A program made the position numbers and the translations under genes. Below, in pieces: positions 51,380 through 60,761 of a stretch of 64,000 nt of DNA; within the stretch, counting starts at the first letter, position 1; the number at the start of each line of letters is the position of its first letter. The DNA is taken from assembly GCA_019155205.2 (NCBI GenBank), contig JAHNZQ020000227.1:187530-251529 (forward strand). The letters run 5' to 3'. The notes under the pieces are model-generated. The model saw only the letters and a list, made by a program, of their open reading frames with translations. It ran no database searches and was not told where the DNA came from. This DNA is from Gracilaria vermiculophylla. Lineage: Eukaryota; Rhodophyta; Florideophyceae; Gracilariales; Gracilariaceae.

Positions 51380-52306
51380 ATGGCCACCAGGCACGTCAAT
51401 CTAGAATGCCGTATGTACGAGAACGAGTTTCCGGAGCCCGACGATGTCGTCATGGTGCAGGTCAAGGAGATCCAAGACATGGGCGGCTACGTGCACCTGC
51501 TCGAGTACAACAACTGCCAGGGCATGATCATGCTCTCGGAGCTGTCCCGCAGACGCATTCGCTCCGTCAACAAGCTCCTCAAAGTGGGCCGGCAGGAAGT
51601 GGCCGCCGTCGTCCGCGTCGACAAGGAGAAGGGCTACATCGACCTGTCCAAGCGCCGAGTGGCGCCGGAGGATATCGCCAAGATTGAAGAAAAATGGAAC
51701 AAATCTCGCACCGTGCATTCCATTGTGAGGCATGTTGCAGAGACCCTTGGCACCGACGTTGTGCATCTGTACGAAAGGTGGGGCTGGCCGCTATATCGCA
51801 AGTACGGACATGCATACGACGGGTTCAGAATGGCCGTCAATGATCCTGATTCAGTTCTCGAAGGGTTGGATATAACGGAGCGCGAACGTGAAGAGCTGTT
51901 GCGAAATGTGAGGAGACGGCTCATGCCACAAGCAGTCAAGCTACGCGCCGATATTGAAGTCACGTGCTATCAGTTTGAAGGCATTGACGCCATCAGAGCT
52001 GCGCTAAAGGCTGGTGAAGCCACTGGTGATGAGAAGCGACCCATCAAGATCAAGTTGGTAGCACCACCTTTGTACGTAATAACTACATCTAGTCTACAGA
52101 AGAAGAACGGTGTTGATGCGTTGAACAAAGCTTTGGAAGTCGTCAAGAGCGAAATATCAAAGCGAAAAGGAAAGTTCGTTCTTAAGGTTGCTCCGAGAAC
52201 AGTTTCTGAGAAGGATGATAAAATGCTTGCGTCCATGATGACGGACCTTGAAAATGCCAACAAAGAAGTTGCCGGAGATGACGATAGCGATTCTGATTCG
52301 GAGTAA
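51380..52306 (+). CDS. EIF2A (SUI2): Translation initiation factor eIF2 subunit alpha
   Basis: Protein of 308 aa, the regulatory subunit of eIF2 that brings initiator tRNA to the ribosome. N-terminal S1 OB fold (residues 14-90: DVVMVQVKEIQDMGGYVHLLEYNN), helical domain (about 95-185: GWPLYRKYGHAYDGF) and C-terminal alpha-beta domain (about 190-285). The stress-kinase target is intact: S56 in MLSELSRRRIRS corresponds to Ser51 of the human protein, so GCN2-type control is possible. The C terminus ends in the usual acidic Asp/Ser tail (DDDSDSDSE). The frame is open from 50777, but the ATG at 51380 matches the conserved start. Confidence 0.97.
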   Translation: MATRHVNLECRMYENEFPEPDDVVMVQVKEIQDMGGYVHLLEYNNCQGMIMLSELSRRRIRSVNKLLKVGRQEVAAVVRVDKEKGYIDLSKRRVAPEDIAKIEEKWNKSRTVHSIVRHVAETLGTDVVHLYERWGWPLYRKYGHAYDGFRMAVNDPDSVLEGLDITEREREELLRNVRRRLMPQAVKLRADIEVTCYQFEGIDAIRAALKAGEATGDEKRPIKIKLVAPPLYVITTSSLQKKNGVDALNKALEVVKSEISKRKGKFVLKVAPRTVSEKDDKMLASMMTDLENANKEVAGDDDSDSDSE

Positions 52307-52329
52307 AGGTAGATGAGCGTTTTTTTGGT

Positions 52330-53082
52330 TTATGTGTATTGTTTTTTCACCGTGAACGAGTCTAGCATTTTTGCAAACGTTTGCCTAGTCTGGTCGTCAA
52401 AATTGTCCAGCTTTGCTTGTGTTGTGAGCACATATAACTGGCCGCCTGTAACTGTGACCTTTGCAATGTACCGTTTGACGCCTCTGGAGGAGTCGACGGT
52501 GTAGTCCAGCGTATAGTACGTTAGTCCATTCTTGGTTTCGGAGGAGGTGGATACAATTGTTGCGCTGTTTACGCTTTCCTTCTTAGTTTCGACGGCAAGC
52601 ACCTTTTCGCCGACTTGCCGCGGCGTTCCGAAACTTTCTATGGAAGGAATCTTGACAGAATCTACCACCAGGCCGGCTGTGGTTGCCGCATCTGCATCAC
52701 TTGTTATTAGAACTTCGCTCAGGTGAGTTTTTATAGGCTTTTTCTTTACGTTCCAGTTCGATGGATACGTGAAGGAGAATCCCAGAGATATGGGCCCGTT
52801 GTACGTTTGAAACGATGGTTGCTCCGCGAACGCCGCCTCGGAGAGCGGAAGAGCTGAAAACGCAGCAAGGGCGACTAAGTGCAGAAATGCTCTTCTGTCT
52901 GTTTTCCCGGAGTCACTGCTCGCTGGCTGTCCGGAGCTGTTCATACATGCAACTGCCCGGCGTAAACGAGAGGGCTTCGCGGGCGGAGTTGTCCGAGGAG
53001 CAGTCTGAGGGGAGCATATCAGGTTATTCTTGGATGGCAGGAGCCGAAAGTTATTAGAGATGAACGCTGAGGACGGCGACAT
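52330..53082 (-). CDS. PsbP-domain thylakoid lumen protein
   Basis: Protein of 250 aa from the ATG at 53082 (288 aa if 53196 is used). A Ser/Pro/Arg-rich plastid transit part (1-50) is followed by a twin-arginine lumen-targeting signal (DRRAFLHL, R63-R64, then a hydrophobic stretch and AAFA as cleavage site near 86). The mature part is a PsbP fold: GPISLGFSFTYPSNWNV, SEVLITSDADA, SFGTPRQVGEKVL and FAKMLDSFTV. Red algae use PsbQ', PsbU and PsbV on photosystem II and have PsbP-like or PPD proteins for assembly; which one this is cannot be told. The stop is only 23 bp from the convergent eIF2-alpha stop, so the 3' ends must overlap. Confidence 0.88.
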   Translation of the reverse strand: MSPSSAFISNNFRLLPSKNNLICSPQTAPRTTPPAKPSRLRRAVACMNSSGQPASSDSGKTDRRAFLHLVALAAFSALPLSEAAFAEQPSFQTYNGPISLGFSFTYPSNWNVKKKPIKTHLSEVLITSDADAATTAGLVVDSVKIPSIESFGTPRQVGEKVLAVETKKESVNSATIVSTSSETKNGLTYYTLDYTVDSSRGVKRYIAKVTVTGGQLYVLTTQAKLDNFDDQTRQTFAKMLDSFTVKKQYT

Positions 53083-53435
53083 GCTTGAGATGCGCAGCGC
53101 TTCCGGATGGCAACGACCGTTGAAGAAGAACGGTGTACCAAGGTGGCAGCGCGATGTGATGAGCTGCGTTGGAGATATGAGGCCATGCTCTCTCACTCAT
53201 GCATTCCTGAATGGACACAAAGTGAACCCTTCACAGCAATAAAAAAACATGCATGCGCTCTCCGTACATGAATGGCGCAGCGCGCGACGCGCGAAGGCAC
53301 CCGTCCGAAATGCATGACCCAGCGCAATTGCAAAATAATGACGGGGCTTGTTTCGTCTCCCCATCGCGTACGCGGCAGCGGGTGTTGTCGCCGTGGCTGG
53401 CTCTCTCTCATAATTACCCGCCCCATTGCATCGCC

Positions 53436-55823
53436 ATGAGAAACACTTTGAATCAAGGACAGCGCAAGCTGCTTATTGAAGAATATCATCGCCGCTCACG
53501 TGCCGGTGAGCCATCTTCACAAAACACCCTAGCAGAATGGGCCGCTCAGAAGTTCAACCTCCAGCAGAAACCCAGTCAGGCGACTATCTCGCGCCTGCTC
53601 AAGAACAGACTCAGCATCTCTAAGTCCAGAGCGCCGGACAGCGCCAAACGAGCGGCTGTTCCCAAACAACCGGCGCTTGAAGACGCCCTTTTTTCCTGGG
53701 TTGTTGACCAGAAAGTTCAAGGCGGTCGCGTGACAAGCGGCACCGTCAGGGATTTCGGAAGACGCCTGTTAAAGCACGTGAATGAAAAGCTCCCGGGCGG
53801 CAGACACTTGGAGTTTCGTTTTTCCAATGGCTGGATGGAGAAGTACAAGAAGAGGTATGGGCTAAAGTTTTGGCGATCAAACGAAGGGCACGACGACGAA
53901 CGCGATGAATGTGTACTTCAACAAGGTTATCCCGCTTTTGTTCGAAAGCTATCTGCCTTCAAGGATGACGATATTTGGACTGCCGCTGAATTCGGTGTTC
54001 AATATCGTATAAATCCTGACTCTAGTATTTCTACTACAATGGGTCAAGATGAAAACAAGATGACTGTTCTGGCTTGTTGCAACAAGAGTGGTTCAGAAAA
54101 ATACCCTCTCTATATCATTGGAAAGAGCTCCACAAGCTTTTCGATAGACGAACAAACAATGAAGGATATCAATTTTGAATACACCTCCAACATTAGAGCG
54201 TGGATGACGGCCAAACTTTTCTTCCACTGGCTCCACTCTTTCGACGCTTTCATTGGTAAAAACCGAGAACGAAAGGTGTTACTGGTATTGAATTCATGTA
54301 GTGCTCATGGAAATCATGAGACGGTGCCTTTGTTGAAGAACGTTGATATCTTATTCTTACCATCCACTTGTATGGCAAAGACGCTCGCCATGGAATGTGG
54401 AATCACATCCCTTCTCAAGCTGGCGTTTAAAAGACAACAGCTGTTTAGCGTTCTCGATGGCGTTGATCAAGGCCTCAAAAATGCCTTTAATGTTAATCCA
54501 GTTGTTGCCATGAGATGGCTTAGTCATGAATGGATAACACTGCCACCCAACCTGATTCAGAGATGCTGGCAGCAAAGTTTGGGAAACATCGACCCCGATG
54601 ATCATCAAGTTCTCGTCGAGAGCAGACGTGAAGAAGCTTATGAAATCAATGAATTGTTGAACGATGTGGGGAGGGTCTGTAGTGGTGTCAGCATTAGAAG
54701 CCTACTTTGTTCACTTGACGATAGTGACTGCATCGAAACTGTCAACTTGGATACCCTTGGTGATTCCGTTGTGGACCGATTACTTACTGAGAAGATGGAC
54801 TCATCACCGGCCACTACGCCTCTCAAGATTCCTGTACTACCACCAGTTGAAGAACAGCTTAAGGCTTTCGCCATTGTCCGGCAGATCTTGGATCAACGAG
54901 GTATGACTGACAAAAAGCTTCGGGCAGTTGTTCGTGATGTTCAACGTGAGATTCGTATCGAACTTACTGCTCAGACCGGCAGAAACACGCTCTTTAGTCT
55001 TGAAAGATCCAACCAGTTGCCCCAGAGTATTCAGGCTCGACAAGTCGAAAAAACTCAACACGCACAGCACATTCAACAATCTCCAAAAAGAAAGGCACCT
55101 CCTTCGTCTCAGCTGAATTTGCAACCAAATCAATTCCAAAGGTTACGGCCGTCTCCACAGCATCAGCAATCCCCAAAATCATCCCAGTCTCACCAGTCTC
55201 AAAGTTCTGAGCATTCTGAGAATTCTCAACCCTCAGAACAAACTAAACATGTGCAACGAAGCCATTGTTTGGAAAAGAACTACCGCACTTCATCTCCCGT
55301 TCAAGTTCAGGGTTCAGCTGCTGCATCACTTTTGAGTTGTTCTGCCAGAACCCGTTCAGATGTCAAGAGCAGTGAGGTTCCATCTTTTGATCACAATAAG
55401 ATATCAACAGGTATGGAATCAAGAGTATTGGTATCAACAGGGTTGCCGAAAGATTCGGTAATGCAAGTCGATTCCCCACAGCTTCAGGGAGAACATGCAA
55501 ACGTTGGTCCGACTTCCAACGTTCCTATCGCCCCCTCCGACGACGAACGCCAAGTTAGAGACGAAGAAAATTTGATATCAACAGAATTGGCGAAAGATTC
55601 GGAAATGAAAAGCGATGCCCTGTCGCTAGAGGGTGAACATGCAAATATCGGTCCGAACTCTGATATCCCTATCACCCTCTCTGACAACGAACCCCAAATT
55701 AGAGACGAAGAATCAACTGCGAGAACTAAAGCAACTGTGCCACACAAAGATATCCAGTCTAGTGAGGAGGACATGCAAAGGAAAACGGGTCGCGAATCAG
55801 AGAGAGTGTCGGAGATATCATGA
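53436..55823 (+). CDS. CENP-B/Tigger (pogo-like) transposase-derived protein, catalytic residues lost
   Basis: Protein of 795 aa. CENP-B N-terminal HTH (1-60), a Tc5-type DNA-binding HTH (about 78-145: LEDALFSWVV...FRFSNGWMEKYKKRYGL) and a DDE_1 domain (about 178-390). The three acidic positions expected in pogo/Tigger enzymes are changed: A184 in TAAEFG (usual NADETG), N286 in LLVLNSCSAHG (usual LLDNAPSH), E320 in LAMECG (usual PLDQG). So it is unlikely to transpose and may act as a DNA-binding host protein. Residues after 540 are Gln/Ser-rich with a 48-residue tandem duplication (nt 55434-55577 and 55578-55715). The single long frame argues against random decay. No terminal inverted repeats were noticed. 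An upstream ATG at 53253 would add 61 residues. Confidence 0.82.
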   Translation: MRNTLNQGQRKLLIEEYHRRSRAGEPSSQNTLAEWAAQKFNLQQKPSQATISRLLKNRLSISKSRAPDSAKRAAVPKQPALEDALFSWVVDQKVQGGRVTSGTVRDFGRRLLKHVNEKLPGGRHLEFRFSNGWMEKYKKRYGLKFWRSNEGHDDERDECVLQQGYPAFVRKLSAFKDDDIWTAAEFGVQYRINPDSSISTTMGQDENKMTVLACCNKSGSEKYPLYIIGKSSTSFSIDEQTMKDINFEYTSNIRAWMTAKLFFHWLHSFDAFIGKNRERKVLLVLNSCSAHGNHETVPLLKNVDILFLPSTCMAKTLAMECGITSLLKLAFKRQQLFSVLDGVDQGLKNAFNVNPVVAMRWLSHEWITLPPNLIQRCWQQSLGNIDPDDHQVLVESRREEAYEINELLNDVGRVCSGVSIRSLLCSLDDSDCIETVNLDTLGDSVVDRLLTEKMDSSPATTPLKIPVLPPVEEQLKAFAIVRQILDQRGMTDKKLRAVVRDVQREIRIELTAQTGRNTLFSLERSNQLPQSIQARQVEKTQHAQHIQQSPKRKAPPSSQLNLQPNQFQRLRPSPQHQQSPKSSQSHQSQSSEHSENSQPSEQTKHVQRSHCLEKNYRTSSPVQVQGSAAASLLSCSARTRSDVKSSEVPSFDHNKISTGMESRVLVSTGLPKDSVMQVDSPQLQGEHANVGPTSNVPIAPSDDERQVRDEENLISTELAKDSEMKSDALSLEGEHANIGPNSDIPITLSDNEPQIRDEESTARTKATVPHKDIQSSEEDMQRKTGRESERVSEIS
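55434..55715 (+). repeat. 144-bp coding tandem duplication
   Basis: Two in-frame copies encode S-T-[GE]-L-x-K-D-S...GEHAN[VI]GP...[SD]D[EN]E...RDEE. The nucleotide sequences have diverged while length and frame are kept. Confidence 0.85.
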
Positions 55824-57045
55824 CATTTTGTGACGAAATAATCCGCAGTTCAACCGCACCAAACCCAAGATCCATAAGTTACAGATATTTGTGCGGAGTT
55901 CAGTCATCCTGAGCTTGTCAAGGAAGACCACTCGGAAGCTGTAGAAATCAGTGAAACATCCCCCATGATAGGGCGCCACGTCATGTGTATCTTAAGTAGT
56001 GTATGACCTTATTCTCTCTGTGAGCCTTAATTCGCCGGCTTATGATTGAGATGCACATTTGAAGAAACATGCCTGCGTACATATCTGCGTTTAGTCTCTT
56101 TTGGAACATTGAGTAAATTCAATCTCTTTCCCATGAAGTAGTGTACAGTTGGGTTTATGTCAATCTGAAGCTTTCATGTCGTAACCGTTCTCATCTCCCT
56201 TTAACTCCCACTAAGGCAGACTGAGGCTCGTACTGCTAACTGTGTCGTACGTAGTGAAAGCTTAAAAGTCAAGATCCTTAACTGCGGTAATTATCATATA
56301 GAGTAGATCGCCTCGTCCCCCTGCCAAATCCAAACGACAACTTGTACGCAACCAGATAGAGCAAAAACCAGATAAGGACAGGAGATTCAACACGCGTCAT
56401 CCAAATGTGCTTTCAAGATATTGCGTATCTGTTCGTAATTCTGTAGCATTAGCCTCCTGCGGAAAAGAGAAACTTTCATACTTTGCTGTTTTGCTCTGCA
56501 CGAGGAACTTGTGAAGCAGGAGTTAACAAGACGAAAGTGATGATGCAGATATTATACAAATCATGCAAAGAGCTAAAGTTTTCATTCCGTGATTGAAGGA
56601 CGCACTGCAACAGGAAATAAGAACCGAGGGTTCAATTTTCGAAAGCTCAGAGAACGGAGAATTCAGAACTTGCTTGTGCCGAAGATAATTGCATTTTGCG
56701 CCTCTCTCTCACAAACCCAATGATTGACAAACATTTGTTCTATGGTTATCTTTTTTTGTTTTCTAGTGAAGCCTCAGTTGAAAGCTGTAGATACTTGGGG
56801 CAGTGCTCACCAGCGCGCTAGAGATCCATGTCACCCGAAACTGAATGGGTTCTGGAGACTCTGGCGTTGCAAAAAACTGAAGCTTGGCAGAAGTTTCAAG
56901 GCAATCACGTGTCTCTTAGCTCTCTTTGCGTATAATCTTCACCGAGCGAGTCACGAAGACTTTGTGGTTTAATGGACATCGTAGTACAAGACGAATGAAA
57001 TCTATATCATCTCCGAGGAAGCCTTGATCAAAACATTCAGGACAA
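55824..57045. other. Intergenic region, no supported gene
   Basis: About 1.2 kb, AT-richer than average. An 82-codon frame at 56724-56972 starts with a hydrophobic stretch but has no homology that I recognise. No terminal inverted repeat matching the other side of the Tigger-like gene was seen by eye. Confidence 0.45.
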
Positions 57046-58122
57046 ATGAAGCACATTCAACCGCAACTCGGAGTTGTCCGGAACGCTTCGTCTCTGCCTG
57101 GATTCTGCTGTGAAAGCACATCGATTCAGCACCGATGCGAAGATGAAGTTCAGCAGCTGGATCCCAGCATGAGACGTCGCAAACGTGTGCAACATATTTT
57201 TCTGAAGCCGTTCAAGATCGGCTCCGCAGCCAAACGCTCTACCTTTGGTACACGAATACTTTGCTGTTTGCCTTTCGTCTCGAATGAGATGCAAGAAGGG
57301 GTCTTTGTAAGGCAACATATCGTCGATGGAAGGATCGTTCATGGTCAGAAAAACAAGCAAAAGGTCGCATATTGCTCTGACCGACTCGAGGCAGGCAACG
57401 CGGACGTGAAGGACGTCTGTCAGAACGATTTCGAACGCTCAGGATCAATAGAAAGCGCAACATCGTCGGACACGAGTAAAAGCGAGGAATGCAGCTCGTC
57501 TTATAATTTACATTTAGAAGATGATCTTAGGTTTACTGAATCTGGAAGCGAACAGTGCTTGGGTGATGGTCTTGTGTCAAAAGTAAGATCAGTAGATTTC
57601 AGACATGACATTCCAAGCCAACCTGGTGTAGTAGAGCATAATCCAAACATCAGAACCCACTTAAGGTTACCGAAAGGATCTTCGCTCTTCTTGCAGAACT
57701 CGGACGCTAATGAAGAGTCCGAACGAAGGAACATTTCAGTGAGCGGTATAGAAAACAGTAGCAAGCAGGGTGAGGACGAAGAAGTATCTCATGCTTGCGA
57801 ACGAGAACCGTTGCCCCTAGACAAATCACCAGAAGAGGACAGGAATGAGGCAGACATAACAATGATAAGGCAGACCGGAGAGAACTTCTCAGAAATGGTC
57901 TTCCCTTCACCGTTTTTGAACGATGACGTGGAGGAGGAACTGTCGGAGTGCTGCAACCCGCCGTATCCGCTGGTTCATTCTCCCATTGCAGAGTCATATC
58001 AGGATTCTGATCATTCCTCATTAGCAGGTCGTTCTTCAGATAACGATGAATGGGATGAGGAAGTGATAGTGTTTAGCAGGAGTGGTCGGCTCTCATCACC
58101 TATCCGGGAGGGCGGTGGTTGA
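57046..58122 (+). CDS. Hypothetical acidic Ser-rich protein
   Basis: 358 aa, not recognised. Residues 42-75 are strongly basic (MRRRKR...KPFKIGSAAKR) and could be a nuclear signal or an alternative start at 57169. The rest is acidic and Ser-rich, probably disordered, with several casein-kinase-like acidic serine clusters (SSDTSKSEE, SSDNDEWDEE). It has no transmembrane segment and no repeats. Length and uninterrupted frame in non-GC-rich DNA favour a real gene. The neighbours give no hint of function. Confidence 0.6.
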   Translation: MKHIQPQLGVVRNASSLPGFCCESTSIQHRCEDEVQQLDPSMRRRKRVQHIFLKPFKIGSAAKRSTFGTRILCCLPFVSNEMQEGVFVRQHIVDGRIVHGQKNKQKVAYCSDRLEAGNADVKDVCQNDFERSGSIESATSSDTSKSEECSSSYNLHLEDDLRFTESGSEQCLGDGLVSKVRSVDFRHDIPSQPGVVEHNPNIRTHLRLPKGSSLFLQNSDANEESERRNISVSGIENSSKQGEDEEVSHACEREPLPLDKSPEEDRNEADITMIRQTGENFSEMVFPSPFLNDDVEEELSECCNPPYPLVHSPIAESYQDSDHSSLAGRSSDNDEWDEEVIVFSRSGRLSSPIREGGG

Positions 58123-59048
58123 TGTAGGGTCTTATTTATTTTGTAAACGGATCACGCAGGAAGTGTCATTTGCTGCGAACGTATCGAAGACCTTGGAAGT
58201 TGCGATTGTCTGCAGAGCTTGGAAGTCCAGTATTCTACTATCAAGGGGACTACGGGAAACTACTTGATTACAAAACGATTTCCTAACCCCTACACCCCTA
58301 ACCCAACTCTGCAAGCGACTAGAACAACCTTCTTATTACACAATCCCTCGGTAGAAAGTTCAATCATCCGTAGTTGTGTTGCACATATAGTTTCATTATT
58401 GGACCTTGTCATTGCCGATACGGTGCATCAAGCTATGGGAATGCTGGTCGAGCGGAGTACCTATGGGTTATGACACATCAGTTTTTCTCAACTTGGATGA
58501 CAACACTAGGAAACAACAGGTAGTTAGGAAGGGAAGGGAGGGATGCAGGACTAGCTAAGGTATCCTATGCTTTGATATCCATCCGTTCAGAACTTTTATC
58601 CACGCAATTCGATTGCTGCCAATTCGGTTCTTTCGTAGTTGACGGTACATTTGGCATTTGGCGCCTACTCGATAAACTGCTAAACGTTTTACGAGACTCG
58701 CCGGGGATGAGCATATTGTAGACTTTCCGCAGGGGGATGAGGAGAAGCATGGCGCAATGTGATTGGCTACATCGCGAGGCGGAAATCTTGAGCTCCACAC
58801 ACCTCCCACGACGGCCACGCCCCAACCTGCTGGAGATATTTGCTCGGATGCGTGCACTGATTGCTGTGACTATCTCCTCCAGCCAGAGCGGGGCGAATTC
58901 GATGCGGGTGAGGCACCTTCGAGGTCGACTGTTTTCGTAGACGCCTTTGCTCGTTTCGCCATCTGCGTGGTAGTTCTTGTTATTTGTTCAAGCGCTCACC
59001 TAAAATTCCGCTCGTGTATTTCCGTTGCGCAGAGTTGACGTCGCAACC
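58123..59048. promoter_or_regulatory. Upstream region of the phycobilisome linker gene
   Basis: About 930 bp with short open frames only. It should hold the light-regulated promoter of the linker gene. I did not find a motif I could name. Confidence 0.35.
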
Positions 59049-60521
59049 ATGAGCGCTTTCGTGCCAGGCCTACCGCTCTCGTCCACCCGTGTGTTCATCA
59101 CTGGCTCAAACGTTCAAATCGACGGTCGCCCTTTCCGTCAAACTGAAAACCTTGCATGTCCTCAAATATCAGCTATTAAGCTCCCTTCGTTGCCTAAGTT
59201 GCCTTCGTTGCCTTCATTGCCCGGGTTTCGCAAGAAAGCCGCAAAGCCGGCTTCAGCACCCCCCAAACCAAAGCCCGTTGAGAAACTGAAGGTCGGCGGC
59301 GTACAAGTTGATCGAAATGTGAACCCCGCACCGAAGAGGACTACTCCAGTTACGAAGAGGGATTTTCCGAAGAAGGAAACGAGCACGCTCCCCAAGTTCT
59401 ACAACCCTTCCACAGCGCGCTATGAATTCGTGGCAGATGCGAAGGGTCAGAATGCCACGCCGTTTGACATTCGCGTGGGTCGCGAAACAAACACAACCAA
59501 CCGCCGTGTCAATGAGCAAGGCACTTTTAGAAATATGGATCCATACACGGATGATCTTGTGTGGGCTAGGCCTGGCTGGTCCTCCGAGGAAGCCAGGGTT
59601 GCTGTACGTGCTGCTATCCGACAAGTTTTCGGAAATGCCAATCTCTTTGAAAGCGAACTGGCCGAGCTGGCCTTCCCGATCAGTTGCGTTACAGACACGG
59701 CTGACATGAAGGAGTTCGTGAGAGCTCTCGGATTATCAGAAGCATACCGCAAACGCTTTTTTGAAAGTTGCAGCAACACTCGGTTTGTGGAGCTGAACTT
59801 CATGCACTTTCTAGGTCGCGCCCCACACAATCAAGCCGAAGTTAGCCAACATATTCAGATTATTACTCAACAAGGATTCAATGCCGAAATCAACTCATAC
59901 ATTGATTCCGATGAGTATGATACACTCTGGGGCGAAAGTCGTATCCCGGCTGTCAACTTCAGGGGCGGCCACCCTTACAATAACGATATGAACAAAATTG
60001 CTGTTCTGAACGGAGGATATGCCACAACCGATCGTGCATCAACTCGAGCCTATCTGAACAGAGGCGATGCAACCGGTTTCAATCCATACTCCATTCGGAA
60101 GGGTTTGCCCGAGGCATGGCGAGGAGAAAACGATGCTCGCGCCTCGGCTGGACCACTGAATTCTTTCAGCGACAAGGCATTTTGGAATCAGCAGCCGAAC
60201 CCCTTGCAGGAAGCAGAACTTCAATGGACATCTCGCTACGGGAAGTGGAACAAGTTCTATTACAAAGACTCCATCGTTTATAAAGAAGTCATGCGACCTA
60301 AGCTCACACATTCCGATGCGGAACTTGAAGAAGCAGCAGCAATTCTCAAGTACGGATCCACTGTCGCAAAGAACTACATTGGGAGCCGAAAGATTTTTGA
60401 TATGGCCCCCATCATCGAGCTACGCCCGCCAACTTCCCAGGTTGCCCCAAATGGCCTTCTGTCTGTGACCATGAAGAAGATATCGTTCCCGATCCCATCC
60501 GATTTGAAGCAGCCAGTGTGA
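59049..60521 (+). CDS. Phycobilisome linker polypeptide (REP/PBS-linker domain), nuclear-encoded
   Basis: Protein of 490 aa that holds phycobiliprotein hexamers together in the phycobilisome on the stromal face of thylakoids. The N terminus (MSAFVPGLPL, Phe near the start, few acids) fits a red-algal plastid transit peptide. It is followed by a Lys/Pro-rich stretch with a KLPSLP-type repeat (residues 44-60) and many lysines. The linker (REP) domain lies about 165-300: ...AIRQVFGNANLFESELAELAF, FVRALGLSEAYRKRFFE, RFVELNFMHFLGRAP and EINSYIDSDEYDTLWGE. The 190-residue C-terminal part ends in VTMKKISFPIPSDLK and likely contacts other rods or linkers. The length and extension suggest one of the red-algal-specific linkers; I cannot assign which. 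Start is the ATG at 59049. Confidence 0.92.
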   Translation: MSAFVPGLPLSSTRVFITGSNVQIDGRPFRQTENLACPQISAIKLPSLPKLPSLPSLPGFRKKAAKPASAPPKPKPVEKLKVGGVQVDRNVNPAPKRTTPVTKRDFPKKETSTLPKFYNPSTARYEFVADAKGQNATPFDIRVGRETNTTNRRVNEQGTFRNMDPYTDDLVWARPGWSSEEARVAVRAAIRQVFGNANLFESELAELAFPISCVTDTADMKEFVRALGLSEAYRKRFFESCSNTRFVELNFMHFLGRAPHNQAEVSQHIQIITQQGFNAEINSYIDSDEYDTLWGESRIPAVNFRGGHPYNNDMNKIAVLNGGYATTDRASTRAYLNRGDATGFNPYSIRKGLPEAWRGENDARASAGPLNSFSDKAFWNQQPNPLQEAELQWTSRYGKWNKFYYKDSIVYKEVMRPKLTHSDAELEEAAAILKYGSTVAKNYIGSRKIFDMAPIIELRPPTSQVAPNGLLSVTMKKISFPIPSDLKQPV

Positions 60522-60761
60522 ACATTTCAAGTGCTGCTTAGTCGGCCGAAAGCATTGTAGCGTGACTTCTTAAGGAGTTCAGTATTCTTTACTTAATTTG
60601 TTCCGCTTTGTCTTTTTTCAGTCATGAGCTGATGTCTGTCAATAGGCATCGCAAAAAGAAGTCACTTACGTGTGAGCCTCTTTATTCAGTAAACTTCAAA
60701 AGGCCATCCTATTCACATGTCGTCTTCGTTTATGGTTGTATGCACGGCCAGTTCTATGTAA

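Noticed and set aside
56724..56972. 82-codon frame with a hydrophobic N terminus upstream of the acidic protein
   Set aside because: Too short, no homology recognised, and no splice signals that join it to the next gene.
58763..59038. 91-codon frame just upstream of the phycobilisome linker
   Set aside because: It ends inside the linker leader, has no recognisable domain and is more likely part of the promoter and 5' UTR.
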